From NCBI GenBank assembly GCA_005801025.1, contig SYDZ01000040.1, forward strand, positions 1 through 31,154: DNA of 31,154 bases, in the 5' to 3' direction. This document shows positions 6,843-15,673 of this stretch, in pieces; positions within the stretch are counted from its first letter, which is position 1, and every line of letters begins with the position of its first letter. Source of the DNA: Actinomycetota bacterium. Its GTDB lineage: Bacteria > Actinomycetota > Acidimicrobiia > Acidimicrobiales > Ilumatobacteraceae. The notes below the pieces were generated by a model. The model saw nothing but the letters and a program-made list of their open reading frames with translations, made no database searches and was not told the DNA's origin. Made by a program: the position numbers and the translations under genes.

Positions 6843-7592
6843 GTCCACTAATTTTCGCCACGATCCATCTGCCCTTGCTGCGGAGACTAGAAAGCCGGCG
6901 AAGAGCACAACGATGCCGAGTAATAAGGTGATTGCGAAAGCGCGATCCTCACCGAGGCGACCAGCCAAAGTGCCACTCGCTGAAAGAATGATTGTCCCCG
7001 CAGCGATCAAAGTATTGCTGGTCACGTGACGACGTGTATTCGTGATCTGCCGTTGTGCTTGCCCAACAGCAGGGACGCGACCTCGTATCACTCTGACGAT
7101 TGACCACAAGGCGCCACCGATAATCAATGTTGCGGCTACGCCTGAGCCAACTGCGGCGAAGACTCGCGGAGCGACACCAAAAATTTCACTTCCCTGTGGC
7201 AATGCGCCGCCACCGACATCGGTACTGATCAATTGATCGCGTTTGGTGGGAGCTACCAGCATCACTCCCACGGCAGCACCAGATAATCCAATCAGCCAGG
7301 TCTTGACGATCTTGCCGACTTTTGTTCCGAACAAGAGATAGACCGTTCCAAGCGCCAGCCACGGCACATTGAGTATGGCTCCTGCTAAAAAGAAAACTCG
7401 AAATGAAGACAGGCTCCAACCGCGTGCCTCGGCCCACCATAAGGCCAGTGATCCCACAGCAAACAAGAGCAATGAAAAACTCCACGCTCCATCGTGAGGA
7501 CGGCGACGTTGCAACCAGCGATCAAAAGTCGAGATGCTGAAAGCCAGCGCTACGAGAGTGGCAGCGGCAGCGAGGGCGGCGTTCAACGTCAC
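6822..7592 (-). CDS. Integral membrane protein of unknown function (about 7 TM)
   Basis: A 256-residue protein from a GTG start. It has about seven hydrophobic segments, near residues 3-22, 36-54, 64-86, 97-115, 140-165, 193-212 and 217-238. Short charged loops follow, including DRWLQRRRPHDG after the first helix and a basic loop RVIRGRVP...NTRRH around residues 165-190. The C-terminus (RADGSWRKLVDLQTQEG) is soluble. I recognise no enzyme or transporter motif. It is divergent from rex across a 117-bp gap, and its 3' end overlaps the micro-ORF on the other strand. Coding is supported by the long open frame and helix pattern; the function is unknown. Confidence 0.7.
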   Translation of the reverse strand: MTLNAALAAAATLVALAFSISTFDRWLQRRRPHDGAWSFSLLLFAVGSLALWWAEARGWSLSSFRVFFLAGAILNVPWLALGTVYLLFGTKVGKIVKTWLIGLSGAAVGVMLVAPTKRDQLISTDVGGGALPQGSEIFGVAPRVFAAVGSGVAATLIIGGALWSIVRVIRGRVPAVGQAQRQITNTRRHVTSNTLIAAGTIILSASGTLAGRLGEDRAFAITLLLGIVVLFAGFLVSAARADGSWRKLVDLQTQEG

Positions 7593-7709
7593 GATGCGAG
7601 GCTAGAGCCACGACGGCCAAGTACCTGCGGTGACCGATGACCATTGGCGCGGGTCTGTGTCACGCTGTGGGACTTCTCGCTGACGGACGATCAGGCGTAA
7701 CTTTTTTTC
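7593..7709. promoter_or_regulatory. Divergent intergenic region between membrane protein gene and rex
   Basis: This 117-bp gap must contain the start signals for the minus-strand membrane protein and for rex. I looked for the usual Rex operator (TTGTGAA-N4-TTCACAA type) and found no good match. The rex ATG follows an ACTTTTTTTC stretch and has no clear Shine-Dalgarno sequence, so the rex message might be leaderless or weakly translated. Confidence 0.35.
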
Positions 7710-8393
7710 ATGGCAAATCGCTCCCGTCGTAAAATCGCAGAAGCCACGATTTCTCGGCTTCCGATGTATCTGCGGATTCTGCTGGAGTTAACAGAATCTG
7801 GGGTGGCTGGAGTGTCTTCGGAAAAAATCGCCGAAATGGGTGGGATTAACGCTGCCAAGGTCCGTAAAGATCTCAGTTACCTCGGCAGTTATGGGACTCG
7901 TGGGGTTGGGTACGAAGTTTCCTTCTTGATTTTTCAGATTCAACGAGAACTTGGGATTGACCATGAATGGCCAGTTGTCATCGTCGGCGCTGGCAATTTG
8001 GGTCAGGCCCTCATTGGCTCTGGCGGGTTTGGCCGACGGAGTTACCCAATCGTCGGGCTCGTGGACATCGACGAAGCCAAAGTTGGTTCGCTGATTGGCA
8101 GTCTGCGGGTGGGCCATATTGATGAGTTGCCTGCTCTCATTGCCTCACGGAAGGTGGCGATCGGCGTGGTGGCAGTTCCGGGCGAGGCCGCTCAGATGGT
8201 TGCCGATCGACTGATCTCTGCGGGGGTGACCAGTATTTTGAACTTCGCCCCGATTCCTGTGAGCGTTCCAGCGGGAATTACCGTTCGCCAAGTTGATTTG
8301 GCGTGTGAACTGCAGATCCTGAGTTTTCATGAGCAACACAAGAAAAAAGTTGTTCCATGGCCACAAGTTTTACCGAAGAGTGTCAGTGCATAG
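7710..8393 (+). CDS. rex: Redox-sensing transcriptional repressor Rex
   Basis: A 227-residue protein with the two domains of Rex. The N-terminal winged helix (about 1-80) contains ISRLPMYLRILLEL, the recognition-helix region INAAKVRKDLSYLG, then SYGTRGVGYEV. The Rossmann domain opens with VVIVGAGNLGQALIG (about 90-104), followed by GLVDIDEAKVG, which binds NADH. A C-terminal domain-swap helix ends the protein. Rex represses respiratory genes when NADH/NAD+ is low and lets go when NADH binds. Only 35 bp separate it from hemA. Placement before heme synthesis matches the rex-hemA-hemC-hemD order seen in Streptomyces. Likely targets here are the hem and respiratory genes, but I found no clear operator in the window. 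Confidence 0.95.
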   Translation: MANRSRRKIAEATISRLPMYLRILLELTESGVAGVSSEKIAEMGGINAAKVRKDLSYLGSYGTRGVGYEVSFLIFQIQRELGIDHEWPVVIVGAGNLGQALIGSGGFGRRSYPIVGLVDIDEAKVGSLIGSLRVGHIDELPALIASRKVAIGVVAVPGEAAQMVADRLISAGVTSILNFAPIPVSVPAGITVRQVDLACELQILSFHEQHKKKVVPWPQVLPKSVSA

Positions 8394-8428
8394 GTCCGAT
8401 AAAAGGTCTGAGAGATAGGGTTACTGTC

Positions 8429-9691
8429 GTGTCAATCGTCGTATTTGGGGTGAATCACCGAACTGGTCCTCTCTCTCTTCTGGAGCGGGTCACAATTGCT
8501 GACGACGCGATCGCCAAGACAGTTCACGGTTTGATGGCGCGACCCAACATTCGTGAAGTTGTCGTGCTGTCAACATGTAATCGCACCGAGGTGTACGCAG
8601 TTGCCGAGAAGTTTCACGGGGCCTACGGCGATCTGCGCGATTTCTTTTGCGACCTTGGCAACTTTTCCCCGGAAGAATTATCTCCGCATGTCTATAGCCA
8701 GCACGACGATGCTGCCATTAGTCATTTATTTGAAGTGGCTGCTGGGCTGGATTCGGCAGTCGTAGGCGAAAGCGAGATTCTTGGACAGGTGCGTTCGGCC
8801 TGGGAGCGTTCGCAACATGAAGGTGGATCGCTATCCACGCTGAATCTTTTGTTTAGACACGCCATTCAAACTGGAAAGCGGGCGCGTACTGAAACATCTA
8901 TCGGTCGCCATACTGCGAGTGTCAGTCAGGCTGCCGTCGATATGGCCCGCGAAAATCTCGGAACGGTTGAAGGGTTGACTGTCCTTGTCGTCGGGGCTGG
9001 CGACATGGGCGAGGGTGTCACGATTGCGATGGCTGATGCTGGTATCAGCCAAGTTCTTGTTACCAATCGAACCATCGCCAAAGCACAAGCCCTAGCTGAT
9101 CGAGTTTCTGGTTCAGTGACTGAGTTTTATCGGCTCGCCGAGACTCTGACGCAGGCAGATGTCGTTGTGACATGTACTGGTGCTGGCACAACAGTTATTG
9201 ACGTTGAGATGGTCTCAAAGGCAATGCAACAGCGCGCTTCGCGACCACTGTTCATCGTGGATATTGCCGTGCCGCGCGATGTTGAGTCCGATGTCGCGAC
9301 AATTGACGGCGTGACCTTACTTGATTTAGATAATTTGCGTGACTGGGCGGCACGCGGACAGGCATTGCGTGTTGCTGAAGCCCAAGCCGTACGAAAGATT
9401 GTTGCTGAAGAATTAGAGCGCTTCACTCTGGAGTTGACAGCGCGCCAGGCAGCGCCACTTGTGGCGCTGCTCCATGCTCGTGCTGAAGTGGTGCGCCTAG
9501 CCGAGATTGATCGTTTGCAGAAGAAGTTGTCCTCATTATCTGATGAACAACAACAAGCAGTAGATGCCTTGACCAAGGGCATCGTTGCTAAGTTGCTCCA
9601 CGACATGTCAGTGCGCCTCAAAGACGATGCAGGTACTCCGCGAGGAGAACGCAACTCGGCGGCCGTACGCGATCTCTTTGACTTGAGTTGA
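8429..9691 (+). CDS. hemA: Glutamyl-tRNA reductase
   Basis: A 420-residue protein of family length, starting at GTG 8429. The start gives the usual MSIVVFGVNHRTGPLSLLERV opening and has GATAGGG eight bases upstream. A longer reading from 8357 would overlap rex. The catalytic Cys50 sits in VVVLSTCNRTEVYAV. VGESEILGQVRSAW belongs to the substrate domain, VLVVGAGDMGEGV is the NADPH-binding loop, and a helical dimer domain ends the protein. It reduces glutamyl-tRNA to glutamate-1-semialdehyde, the committed step of C5-pathway heme synthesis, working with HemL encoded at the end of this run. It is followed after 16 bp by hemC. Confidence 0.95.
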   Translation: MSIVVFGVNHRTGPLSLLERVTIADDAIAKTVHGLMARPNIREVVVLSTCNRTEVYAVAEKFHGAYGDLRDFFCDLGNFSPEELSPHVYSQHDDAAISHLFEVAAGLDSAVVGESEILGQVRSAWERSQHEGGSLSTLNLLFRHAIQTGKRARTETSIGRHTASVSQAAVDMARENLGTVEGLTVLVVGAGDMGEGVTIAMADAGISQVLVTNRTIAKAQALADRVSGSVTEFYRLAETLTQADVVVTCTGAGTTVIDVEMVSKAMQQRASRPLFIVDIAVPRDVESDVATIDGVTLLDLDNLRDWAARGQALRVAEAQAVRKIVAEELERFTLELTARQAAPLVALLHARAEVVRLAEIDRLQKKLSSLSDEQQQAVDALTKGIVAKLLHDMSVRLKDDAGTPRGERNSAAVRDLFDLS

Positions 9692-9707
9692 CGGCGAGTC
9701 AGCGCTC

Positions 9708-10589
9708 ATGACGAGTGTTCGCATTGCCACTAGAGGTTCTGCTCAAGCCCGCACTCAAGCCACTGCCGTAGCCGATCTCTTACGTGCTCATCATCGTGGA
9801 CTGCACGTTGAATTTGTGTTCGTTGATACAACCGTGGATCAACGACAAGATGTGCCGCTGCACACTATTGGTGGGCAAGGCGTTTTTGTTAAAGAGGTGC
9901 AGGCCGCTGTTTTGGCAGGTCGAGCAGACATTGCTGTACATAGCGCCAAAGATCTTCCTTCCACTCCCGCTGATGGTTTAGTTATCGCTGCCTTTGGCGA
10001 GCGACGTGATCCGCGCGATGTCTTGGTAGGTCGTTCTTTGGCCGATTTAGGTCAAGGTGTGACAGTTGCGACCGGCTCTGTTCGTCGGCGCTCACAACTC
10101 ACGGCTATTCGTCCAGATCTGCATTTCGTTGAACTTCGTGGCAACATCCCAACTCGTCTAGAAAAGATTCCAGTTGATGGGTCGATTGTGATGGCCGCAG
10201 CGGCATTAGAAATTTTGGGTTGGAGCGATCGCGTCAGTGAATATATTGACGTGCAAGTCATGGTGCCTGCAGTTGGTCAGGGCTGCGTGGCTATCGAATG
10301 TCGTGAAGATGATCAACAGACGCACGATATTTTGCACGCCATTGATCATTCATTATCGCGTCGCGCTGTGGAACATGAGCGGGCATTTCTCGCTGAGTTG
10401 GGTTCGGGTTGTTCATTACCAGTCGGCGCTTATGACGATGGTTCAACAATGTTGGTATATCTGGCTTCTGATGATGCAGCGCAACATCACTTTGCCTCAA
10501 TCGCCACGGGGCACATCTCATCTCATGATGATTTACTTCTTGCTTCACGGTCGGCCGCTCGCACCGCACGAGATTCAGTCGCCGGTTGA
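9708..10589 (+). CDS. hemC: Hydroxymethylbilane synthase (porphobilinogen deaminase)
   Basis: A 293-residue protein of usual length. RIATRGSAQARTQA begins domain 1. VHSAKDLPS carries the catalytic Asp82. GSVRRRSQL and ELRGNIPTRLEKI hold the Arg residues that bind substrate carboxylates. LGSGCSLPVGAY contains Cys235, which attaches the dipyrromethane cofactor. HemC joins four porphobilinogens into hydroxymethylbilane in the cytoplasm. It lies 16 bp after hemA and 10 bp before the hemD start, consistent with one transcript. A small deviation is GQGCVAIE where most relatives have GQGALAIE; this is unlikely to matter. Confidence 0.95.
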   Translation: MTSVRIATRGSAQARTQATAVADLLRAHHRGLHVEFVFVDTTVDQRQDVPLHTIGGQGVFVKEVQAAVLAGRADIAVHSAKDLPSTPADGLVIAAFGERRDPRDVLVGRSLADLGQGVTVATGSVRRRSQLTAIRPDLHFVELRGNIPTRLEKIPVDGSIVMAAAALEILGWSDRVSEYIDVQVMVPAVGQGCVAIECREDDQQTHDILHAIDHSLSRRAVEHERAFLAELGSGCSLPVGAYDDGSTMLVYLASDDAAQHHFASIATGHISSHDDLLLASRSAARTARDSVAG

Positions 10590-10599
10590 CATCAAAATC

Positions 10600-11343
10600 A
10601 TGGCCAATGACCTGTCGACCGCTGCGTTATCTGGACGGCGAATCATTGTCACGCGCTCAGCACAACGTGCTGGCGCTCTGAGCGAGATGTTTCGTGAGGC
10701 TGGAGCGGAGGTGATCGAGATTGCAGTGACGGACACAGTTGACCCTGCGGACGACGGTCAAGCACTTCGTGAGGCATGTCAAGCGATTGACCAATACGAC
10801 TGGGTCGTGGTCACTTCTCCTGAGGGTGCACGCCGTTTTCGTGAAGCCATGACTGCAGGATCTCGTGAACATCAATCCTGTAAAATTGCTGCTGTCGGAA
10901 CGGCAACTGCGCAAGCTGTTGGTGGTGCTGATCTCATTCCAGCCGTGCAAACCGGACGCTCGTTGGGAGAAATATTCCCGTTTGGGTCAGGGCGGGTTCT
11001 TGTGGCGGTAGCTGAGTCGGCGGGGGATGATTTTGAAATTGCGGCGCGCGCTCGGGGTTGGACTGTGGACCGAGTTGTGAGCTACAGAACCGTGCCGCTG
11101 ACTACTGCCACAGATCAAGAGGTGGAGATTCGCGGATGTGATGCCATCACTTTTGCGTCGGCTTCAGCGGCACGCGCTTGGGTCACGCTTTTCGGACGAT
11201 TGACTCCCGCAGTGGTCGTGGCGATGGGCCCGACGACCGCCGCGACACTGAGTGAATTGGGCATCGCTCCAGTCACAGTTGCCAGTGAACAATCTCTGCA
11301 GGGATTGGTTGGTGCCACTTCATTGGCCTTGGGGAGTCGTTGA
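10600..11343 (+). CDS. hemD: Uroporphyrinogen-III synthase
   Basis: The 247-residue protein is taken from the ATG at 10600. The frame is open further upstream inside hemC, but that part shows no family likeness. The family has low sequence conservation; here the two-lobed pattern is visible. The features are RRIIVTRSAQRAGALSEMF at the start, DWVVVTSPEGARRF, KIAAVGTATAQAV, RVLVAVAESAGDDFEIAARARGW, DAITFASASAARAW and VVAMGPTTAATLSELGI near the end. HemD closes and inverts ring D of hydroxymethylbilane to give uroporphyrinogen III. Position between hemC and hemB strengthens the call. It is not fused to a methyltransferase as in some actinobacteria. Confidence 0.92.
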   Translation: MANDLSTAALSGRRIIVTRSAQRAGALSEMFREAGAEVIEIAVTDTVDPADDGQALREACQAIDQYDWVVVTSPEGARRFREAMTAGSREHQSCKIAAVGTATAQAVGGADLIPAVQTGRSLGEIFPFGSGRVLVAVAESAGDDFEIAARARGWTVDRVVSYRTVPLTTATDQEVEIRGCDAITFASASAARAWVTLFGRLTPAVVVAMGPTTAATLSELGIAPVTVASEQSLQGLVGATSLALGSR

Positions 11344-11369
11344 CTAAATATCGCCCGTAGGCTGTGAGT

Positions 11370-12359
11370 ATGTCAGCACGTTTTCCCGCGTCGCGCCCTC
11401 GTCGCTTACGCCGCACTCAGGCTCTTCGTGATCTCGTGGCTGAAACTCGACTGAATGTCAACGATTTAGTTGCGCCACTGTTTGTCCGTGAAGGTATTGA
11501 TTCGCCGATACCGATTCTTTCTTTGCCTGGAGTTGTGCAACACACTCGAGTGAGTCTTCGACAGGAGGTCCGTGAACTCGCTGACCTCGGCGTCAAGTCA
11601 GTGATTCTGTTTGGTATTCCGGGTACGAAAGACGAGATTGGCTCGGGAGCCTTTGATCCCCGAGGCATTGTCCAACTAGCGCTATCTGATCTGCGTTCCG
11701 ATTTTGGTGATCAAGTTGTCCTGATGTCTGACTTATGCGTTGATGAATACACCAGTCACGGTCACTGTGGCATTCTTGATGGTCACGGTTCAGTAGACAA
11801 TGACGCAACTCTTGAGGTGTATGCCAAGGCCGCAATCGCCCAAGCTAATGCTGGCGCACATGTTGTTGCGCCAAGTGGAATGATGGACGGTCAGGTTGGT
11901 GTCATTCGTGCGGCTCTTGATTCCAACGGTCATAGCGAAGCATCAATTCTTGCCTACTCGGCAAAATATGCATCTGGTTTGTATGGACCGTTTCGGGAAG
12001 CTGTTGATGTGCAAATTATCGGTGGTGGCGATCGCAAGGGCTATCAACAGGATTGGCGCAATGCCCGTGAAGCTCTGACTGAAGTTGAAGCCGATATTGA
12101 ACAAGGTGCTGACATGGTGATGGTCAAACCTGCTTTGGCCTATCTTGATGTCATCGCTGCGGTGCGACAACTCGTCAATGTGCCCGTGGCGGCCTATCAC
12201 GTGAGTGGTGAATATTCAATGATCAAAGCAGCAGCAGCCAACGGCTGGATTGATCACGACATTGTGGCTACTGAACATTTAACGGCGATCAAACGTGCCG
12301 GCGCAGACATTATTCTCACGTACTTGGCGCGTTGGTACGGCGAATTAACGAACGGTTAA
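11370..12359 (+). CDS. hemB: Delta-aminolevulinic acid dehydratase (porphobilinogen synthase)
   Basis: A 329-residue TIM-barrel enzyme. The ATG at 11370 is chosen over a GTG six bases upstream because AGG lies eight bases before it. The Schiff-base lysines are K199 (YSAKYAS) and K253 (MVKPALAYLD). The metal loop reads DLCVDEYTSHGHCG with C123, D125 and C133. It thus has two Cys and one Asp where classical zinc enzymes have three Cys. I recall this mixed form from other actinobacteria, so it is probably normal for the phylum. The enzyme condenses two aminolevulinates to porphobilinogen. It is 26 bp after hemD and 5 bp before hemL. Confidence 0.95.
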   Translation: MSARFPASRPRRLRRTQALRDLVAETRLNVNDLVAPLFVREGIDSPIPILSLPGVVQHTRVSLRQEVRELADLGVKSVILFGIPGTKDEIGSGAFDPRGIVQLALSDLRSDFGDQVVLMSDLCVDEYTSHGHCGILDGHGSVDNDATLEVYAKAAIAQANAGAHVVAPSGMMDGQVGVIRAALDSNGHSEASILAYSAKYASGLYGPFREAVDVQIIGGGDRKGYQQDWRNAREALTEVEADIEQGADMVMVKPALAYLDVIAAVRQLVNVPVAAYHVSGEYSMIKAAAANGWIDHDIVATEHLTAIKRAGADIILTYLARWYGELTNG

Positions 12360-12364
12360 AGCAC

Positions 12365-13732
12365 ATGAGTACAACTCAGCAGTCGTCCATTCCATTGTGT
12401 GATCCCGTAGCTTGTGTGGCTGCTGGTTGTGACCCCATTGTTTGTCAGGGTGCTGGCGTGCCATCAAACGTGACTTTATTTGAGCGCTCGGCACGTGTCA
12501 TTCCAGGTGGTGTGAACTCATCAATCCGCGCCTTCAAAGCCGTCGGTGGCTCACCGTATGTCGTGGCTCGAGGTAGCGGTGGCCATGTCTATGACGTGGA
12601 GGGTACGCGTTACATTGACCTCGTTCAAAGTTATGGTGCGGTCATTCTTGGTCACGCGCATCCAGCAATCACTGCGGCCTTGCGTGAAGCCGCGGTGGAT
12701 GGAACCTCCTTCGGTGCCCCGACACCGCGTGAAATGAAATTGGCTGAGGCGATGAGCGAACGTGTGCCATCGTGTGAGCGAGTGCGTTTTATGAACTCGG
12801 GTACCGAAGCCACCTCAACAGTGGTACGACTTGCTCGTGGGCTGACGGGTCGCGCAAAAATTATAATCTTTTCTGGGAACTTCCACGGCGCTACCGATGC
12901 TCTTCTTGCTGCAGGTGGTAGTGGTGTGGCAACCCTCGGTATTCCGGGCACAGCGGGTGTGCCACCTGAGGCCGTCGCCAACACCATCGTGGCTCCCTAC
13001 AACGTGATACCTGAAATTGATGAATCAGTAGCTGCTGTCATTGTCGAACCAGTTGCTGCCAATATGGGCGTGGTCGCCCCAGTGCCAGGTTTTCTTGAAG
13101 GTTTACGACGCGCGTGCGACAAGGTTGGCGCGTTATTGATATTCGATGAAGTGATCACTGGCTTTCGTCTCGGTCCTGATGGTGCTCAAGGTCGCTACTC
13201 GGTCAAGCCCGACCTGACGTGTTTCGGCAAGGTCATTGGTGGTGGCCTGCCAATCGGCGCAGTCGGCGGTCGTCAAGACATCATGGAAAATCTCACGCCC
13301 CTTGGAAAAGTTTTCCATGCTGGAACATTGGCTGGAAATCCGATGGCGACGGCGGCGGGATTGGCGGCCCTGAGTCAACTCACTCCTGATGTTTATCGTC
13401 TTCTTGAAACGCGTGCCACCCGCCTAGCGTCATTGATTACTGAGGCCACGTCGGCAGCAGGTTTACCAGTCACCACATCGCGTGTCGGCACACTCGTGGG
13501 AATTTTCCTTGGAGATGCTCTAGGGAGTGATCGCTTGCCAATCAATTTTGATGAAGCCAAGCGAACTGACGAAAAGTTATTTGCGCGCTTTTTTCACGCA
13601 CTGTTGGCGCGAGGTGTAGCAATGGCACCGGGGGCCTATGAGGCAATTTTTGTCGGCTTAGGTCATGATGATGTCGTGATGGATGACCTAGCAGAGCGTT
13701 TTCACCGAGCTGCACTCGCCGTCGCCCTCTGA
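12365..13732 (+). CDS. hemL: Glutamate-1-semialdehyde 2,1-aminomutase with Cys-rich N-terminal extension
   Basis: A 455-residue class III PLP enzyme. The catalytic body begins at LFERSARVIPGGVNSSIRAF (about residue 40) and includes FMNSGTEATSTVVRLARG, FHGATDALLAAGGSG, LLIFDEVITGFR, the PLP lysine in CFGKVIGGGLPIGAVGG, and FHAGTLAGNPMATAAGL. It isomerises glutamate-1-semialdehyde, made by HemA, to aminolevulinate. The first 40 residues are extra. They contain C12, C17, C22 and C27 at exact five-residue spacing, in the repeated pattern CDPVAC-VAAG-CDPIVC. This may bind a metal or act as a redox or heme switch. The ATG at 12365 follows hemB after 5 bp; a GTG at 12332 is also in frame but lies inside hemB. 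Confidence 0.94.
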   Translation: MSTTQQSSIPLCDPVACVAAGCDPIVCQGAGVPSNVTLFERSARVIPGGVNSSIRAFKAVGGSPYVVARGSGGHVYDVEGTRYIDLVQSYGAVILGHAHPAITAALREAAVDGTSFGAPTPREMKLAEAMSERVPSCERVRFMNSGTEATSTVVRLARGLTGRAKIIIFSGNFHGATDALLAAGGSGVATLGIPGTAGVPPEAVANTIVAPYNVIPEIDESVAAVIVEPVAANMGVVAPVPGFLEGLRRACDKVGALLIFDEVITGFRLGPDGAQGRYSVKPDLTCFGKVIGGGLPIGAVGGRQDIMENLTPLGKVFHAGTLAGNPMATAAGLAALSQLTPDVYRLLETRATRLASLITEATSAAGLPVTTSRVGTLVGIFLGDALGSDRLPINFDEAKRTDEKLFARFFHALLARGVAMAPGAYEAIFVGLGHDDVVMDDLAERFHRAALAVAL

Positions 13733-13749
13733 CGCCCTACGCTTCACCT

Positions 13750-14343
13750 ATGCGACAGTTTCTCTCCTGGCGATATTGGGCGACTCTGGCATCTTTATGT
13801 GCACTGACAATACTTTTATGGATGTGCCAAGGCTCAAGCGACTCCAATCAGGTTGTCGTGGAGGCAAATAACCGTCGCATTGATCTCATTGCGCAAACGT
13901 CAACCGTGCGCTCCGACCAAGCATGGTCAGTATCAAATGGAATATCAAATGGAGATGCAACTGCGGTGTTACTTGACGGCCGAGTGTTAACGATCGCTGA
14001 TGGGACAATGGGGGAATCAACTTGTTTATTCCCGGAGGCGCTCAACGCGTGCGTTATTTTGGCTGACACTTTGGGTGATGGCATCGTTTGGTTTTCGTTG
14101 GTTCCCGCTCCAGAAGTTGGCAGTAGCGAACTTGAGTTGGCCCCGATTGAAGAATTGCTTGACGGTGTTACGTATGCCCGACTCACCAATGGCTTGGAGG
14201 TTCCTCTACTTGACGTAGTTGTGCGTCGGTGTCAGGAGGAACTACCAAATCTCACGTCATTTGTTGCCAAATATGAGAAACGGCACGTGACGATCGTGGA
14301 TCTTTCTCAAGCACAAGTATCTGCTGTGCGTTGCAAGGGTTAA
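13750..14343 (+). CDS. Secreted or membrane-anchored protein of unknown function
   Basis: A 197-residue protein. Residues 1-26 (basic RQFLSWRYW, then a hydrophobic stretch to LLWMC) look like a signal peptide or membrane anchor. Cys26 is in a poor lipobox context (LWMC), so a lipoprotein is possible but doubtful. The rest is predicted to be outside the membrane and contains four more Cys (STCLF, NACVIL, RRCQEE and VRCKG), which could form disulfides. Acidic residues are frequent. I recognise no domain. It starts 17 bp after hemL and may be the last gene of that transcript, which suggests but does not show a link with heme or cytochrome assembly. Confidence 0.65.
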   Translation: MRQFLSWRYWATLASLCALTILLWMCQGSSDSNQVVVEANNRRIDLIAQTSTVRSDQAWSVSNGISNGDATAVLLDGRVLTIADGTMGESTCLFPEALNACVILADTLGDGIVWFSLVPAPEVGSSELELAPIEELLDGVTYARLTNGLEVPLLDVVVRRCQEELPNLTSFVAKYEKRHVTIVDLSQAQVSAVRCKG

Positions 14344-14355
14344 AGCAACGACGAA

Positions 14356-15603
14356 TTACGCATGAGGTGTGAGTCGTACAATTGCGGCTGCCGCTTTATA
14401 GGCCACTTCTGCTGGTCCGATTTCATCGGGACGCAACAAGTTGGCCATGATTCTCACAACCCATTCCATCAGAGTGCGACTGTGCATTCCGACTCGCGAA
14501 AGTTCGCGCATGATCACCGGTCGACCAATGATGCGGGTAAATAAACGCGCCACCTTGAAGTATTGACCGTACTCATCGTCAATCAACATTTGGTAGCGCT
14601 GTAATGCTGCTGGGTCGTTGTTACGAATAGCGTCGGTGAGCACCTCTGCAGCCATGCGCGCAGTTTCATAGGCGTAATCAATACCGTCCCCGTTGAAGGG
14701 GTTCACACTTCCTGCTGCATCACCAATGACAAGATACGTAGGTCCAGATTTTGGTCCAACCGAGCCACCCATCGGAATTCGCCGTGAGGTTGCCTTGATT
14801 GTGGGATGATCAGGGTCAATTTCCCAGCGGTCAGCCACCATGTGGGCATAGGCATCCAGCAGGTGGGTTGTGTTCACACTTTTGAAATCGCGAAATGTTG
14901 ATAACAGCCCAACGCCGATGTTCACAGTTCCATCACCGACGGGGAAGATCCAGCCATAACCAGGCATCTGGTTTCCGTTACGGTCTTTCACATCAAGTGC
15001 CGACTCAATCCAAGGTTCAGCGTGACGTGGAGTTTCCCAATAGGTGCGAATGGCGGTTCCGTATGGCCACTCTTTAGTTCGAAAGGTCCCGAGTGATCGC
15101 CCGAAGCGACTGTTGGCGCCGTCGGCGACAATCACATAGCGCGCCGTGATATTGAAAGGAATGTCAGAGTCTTTGCTTTGAATTGTCGCTCCGCGAACAA
15201 AACCCCTTTCCAGAACTGGAGCGAGGGCTTCGTGACCTTCAAGCAACGTTGCTCCCGCGGCGACCGCATGGCGCGCCACCATTGTGTCCAGTTCTCGGCG
15301 CCGCACGACATAGCCGTGTTGTGGATAGATCGGATGCGAGGGCCAGTGCAGTTCAATGGCCTTGCCGTGCGCAGTCGTGCGCAACCCGTCGTAACGATGG
15401 AACTGAGAGAGTTGATCGCCAAGACCCATATCGTTGATCTGCTTGACAGCTCGCGGGGTTAAACCGTCACCACATGTTTTTTCCCGCGGAAAAAGCTTTT
15501 TGTCGACGATGACAACATCGAGACCCTCTGTGGCCAACCAGTACGCGGCAGCCGCACCAGCGGGTCCAGCGCCAATGATCAGGACATCGTGGTGGGAAGT
15601 CAT
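14356..15603 (-). CDS. menJ: Geranylgeranyl reductase-family flavoprotein, probable menaquinone saturase (MenJ-like)
   Basis: A 415-residue FAD enzyme. GAGPAGAAAAYWL (residues 11-23) is the FAD Rossmann motif. FPREKTCGDGLTPRAV is the family's CGDG segment. PGYGWIFPVGDGTVNIGVGL matches the PxxYxWxFP motif. GDAAGSVNPFNGDGIDYA near residue 290 is the second FAD motif. Family members reduce isoprenoid double bonds. In mycobacteria, MenJ saturates one bond of menaquinone and is found beside respiratory genes, as here. A role on archaeal-type lipids or chlorophyll is unlikely in this context. It is on the minus strand behind a cytochrome c gene with a 104-bp gap, and converges on the unknown exported gene with 12 bp between stops. 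Confidence 0.82.
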   Translation of the reverse strand: MTSHHDVLIIGAGPAGAAAAYWLATEGLDVVIVDKKLFPREKTCGDGLTPRAVKQINDMGLGDQLSQFHRYDGLRTTAHGKAIELHWPSHPIYPQHGYVVRRRELDTMVARHAVAAGATLLEGHEALAPVLERGFVRGATIQSKDSDIPFNITARYVIVADGANSRFGRSLGTFRTKEWPYGTAIRTYWETPRHAEPWIESALDVKDRNGNQMPGYGWIFPVGDGTVNIGVGLLSTFRDFKSVNTTHLLDAYAHMVADRWEIDPDHPTIKATSRRIPMGGSVGPKSGPTYLVIGDAAGSVNPFNGDGIDYAYETARMAAEVLTDAIRNNDPAALQRYQMLIDDEYGQYFKVARLFTRIIGRPVIMRELSRVGMHSRTLMEWVVRIMANLLRPDEIGPAEVAYKAAAAIVRLTPHA

Positions 15604-15673
15604 GGCAAGGAAGTGGTGGTCATAGCGCCTCAGCGCCTAGATGGGTTCGGGGTCGTGGGCGTTCTGTTGGTCA

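Noticed and set aside
7593..7709. Rex operator upstream of rex
   Set aside because: No TTGTGAA-N4-TTCACAA-like palindrome was found; partial matches such as TGTGTCACGCTGTG are too poor.
10237..10599. Upstream part of the long open frame that includes hemD
   Set aside because: It lies wholly inside hemC in another frame and has no uroporphyrinogen-III synthase features. hemD is taken from 10600.
11370..12359. HemB with a damaged zinc site
   Set aside because: The Cys-x-Asp metal loop looks unusual next to the three-Cys form, but I recall the same pattern in other actinobacterial HemB proteins, so it is not counted as a finding.
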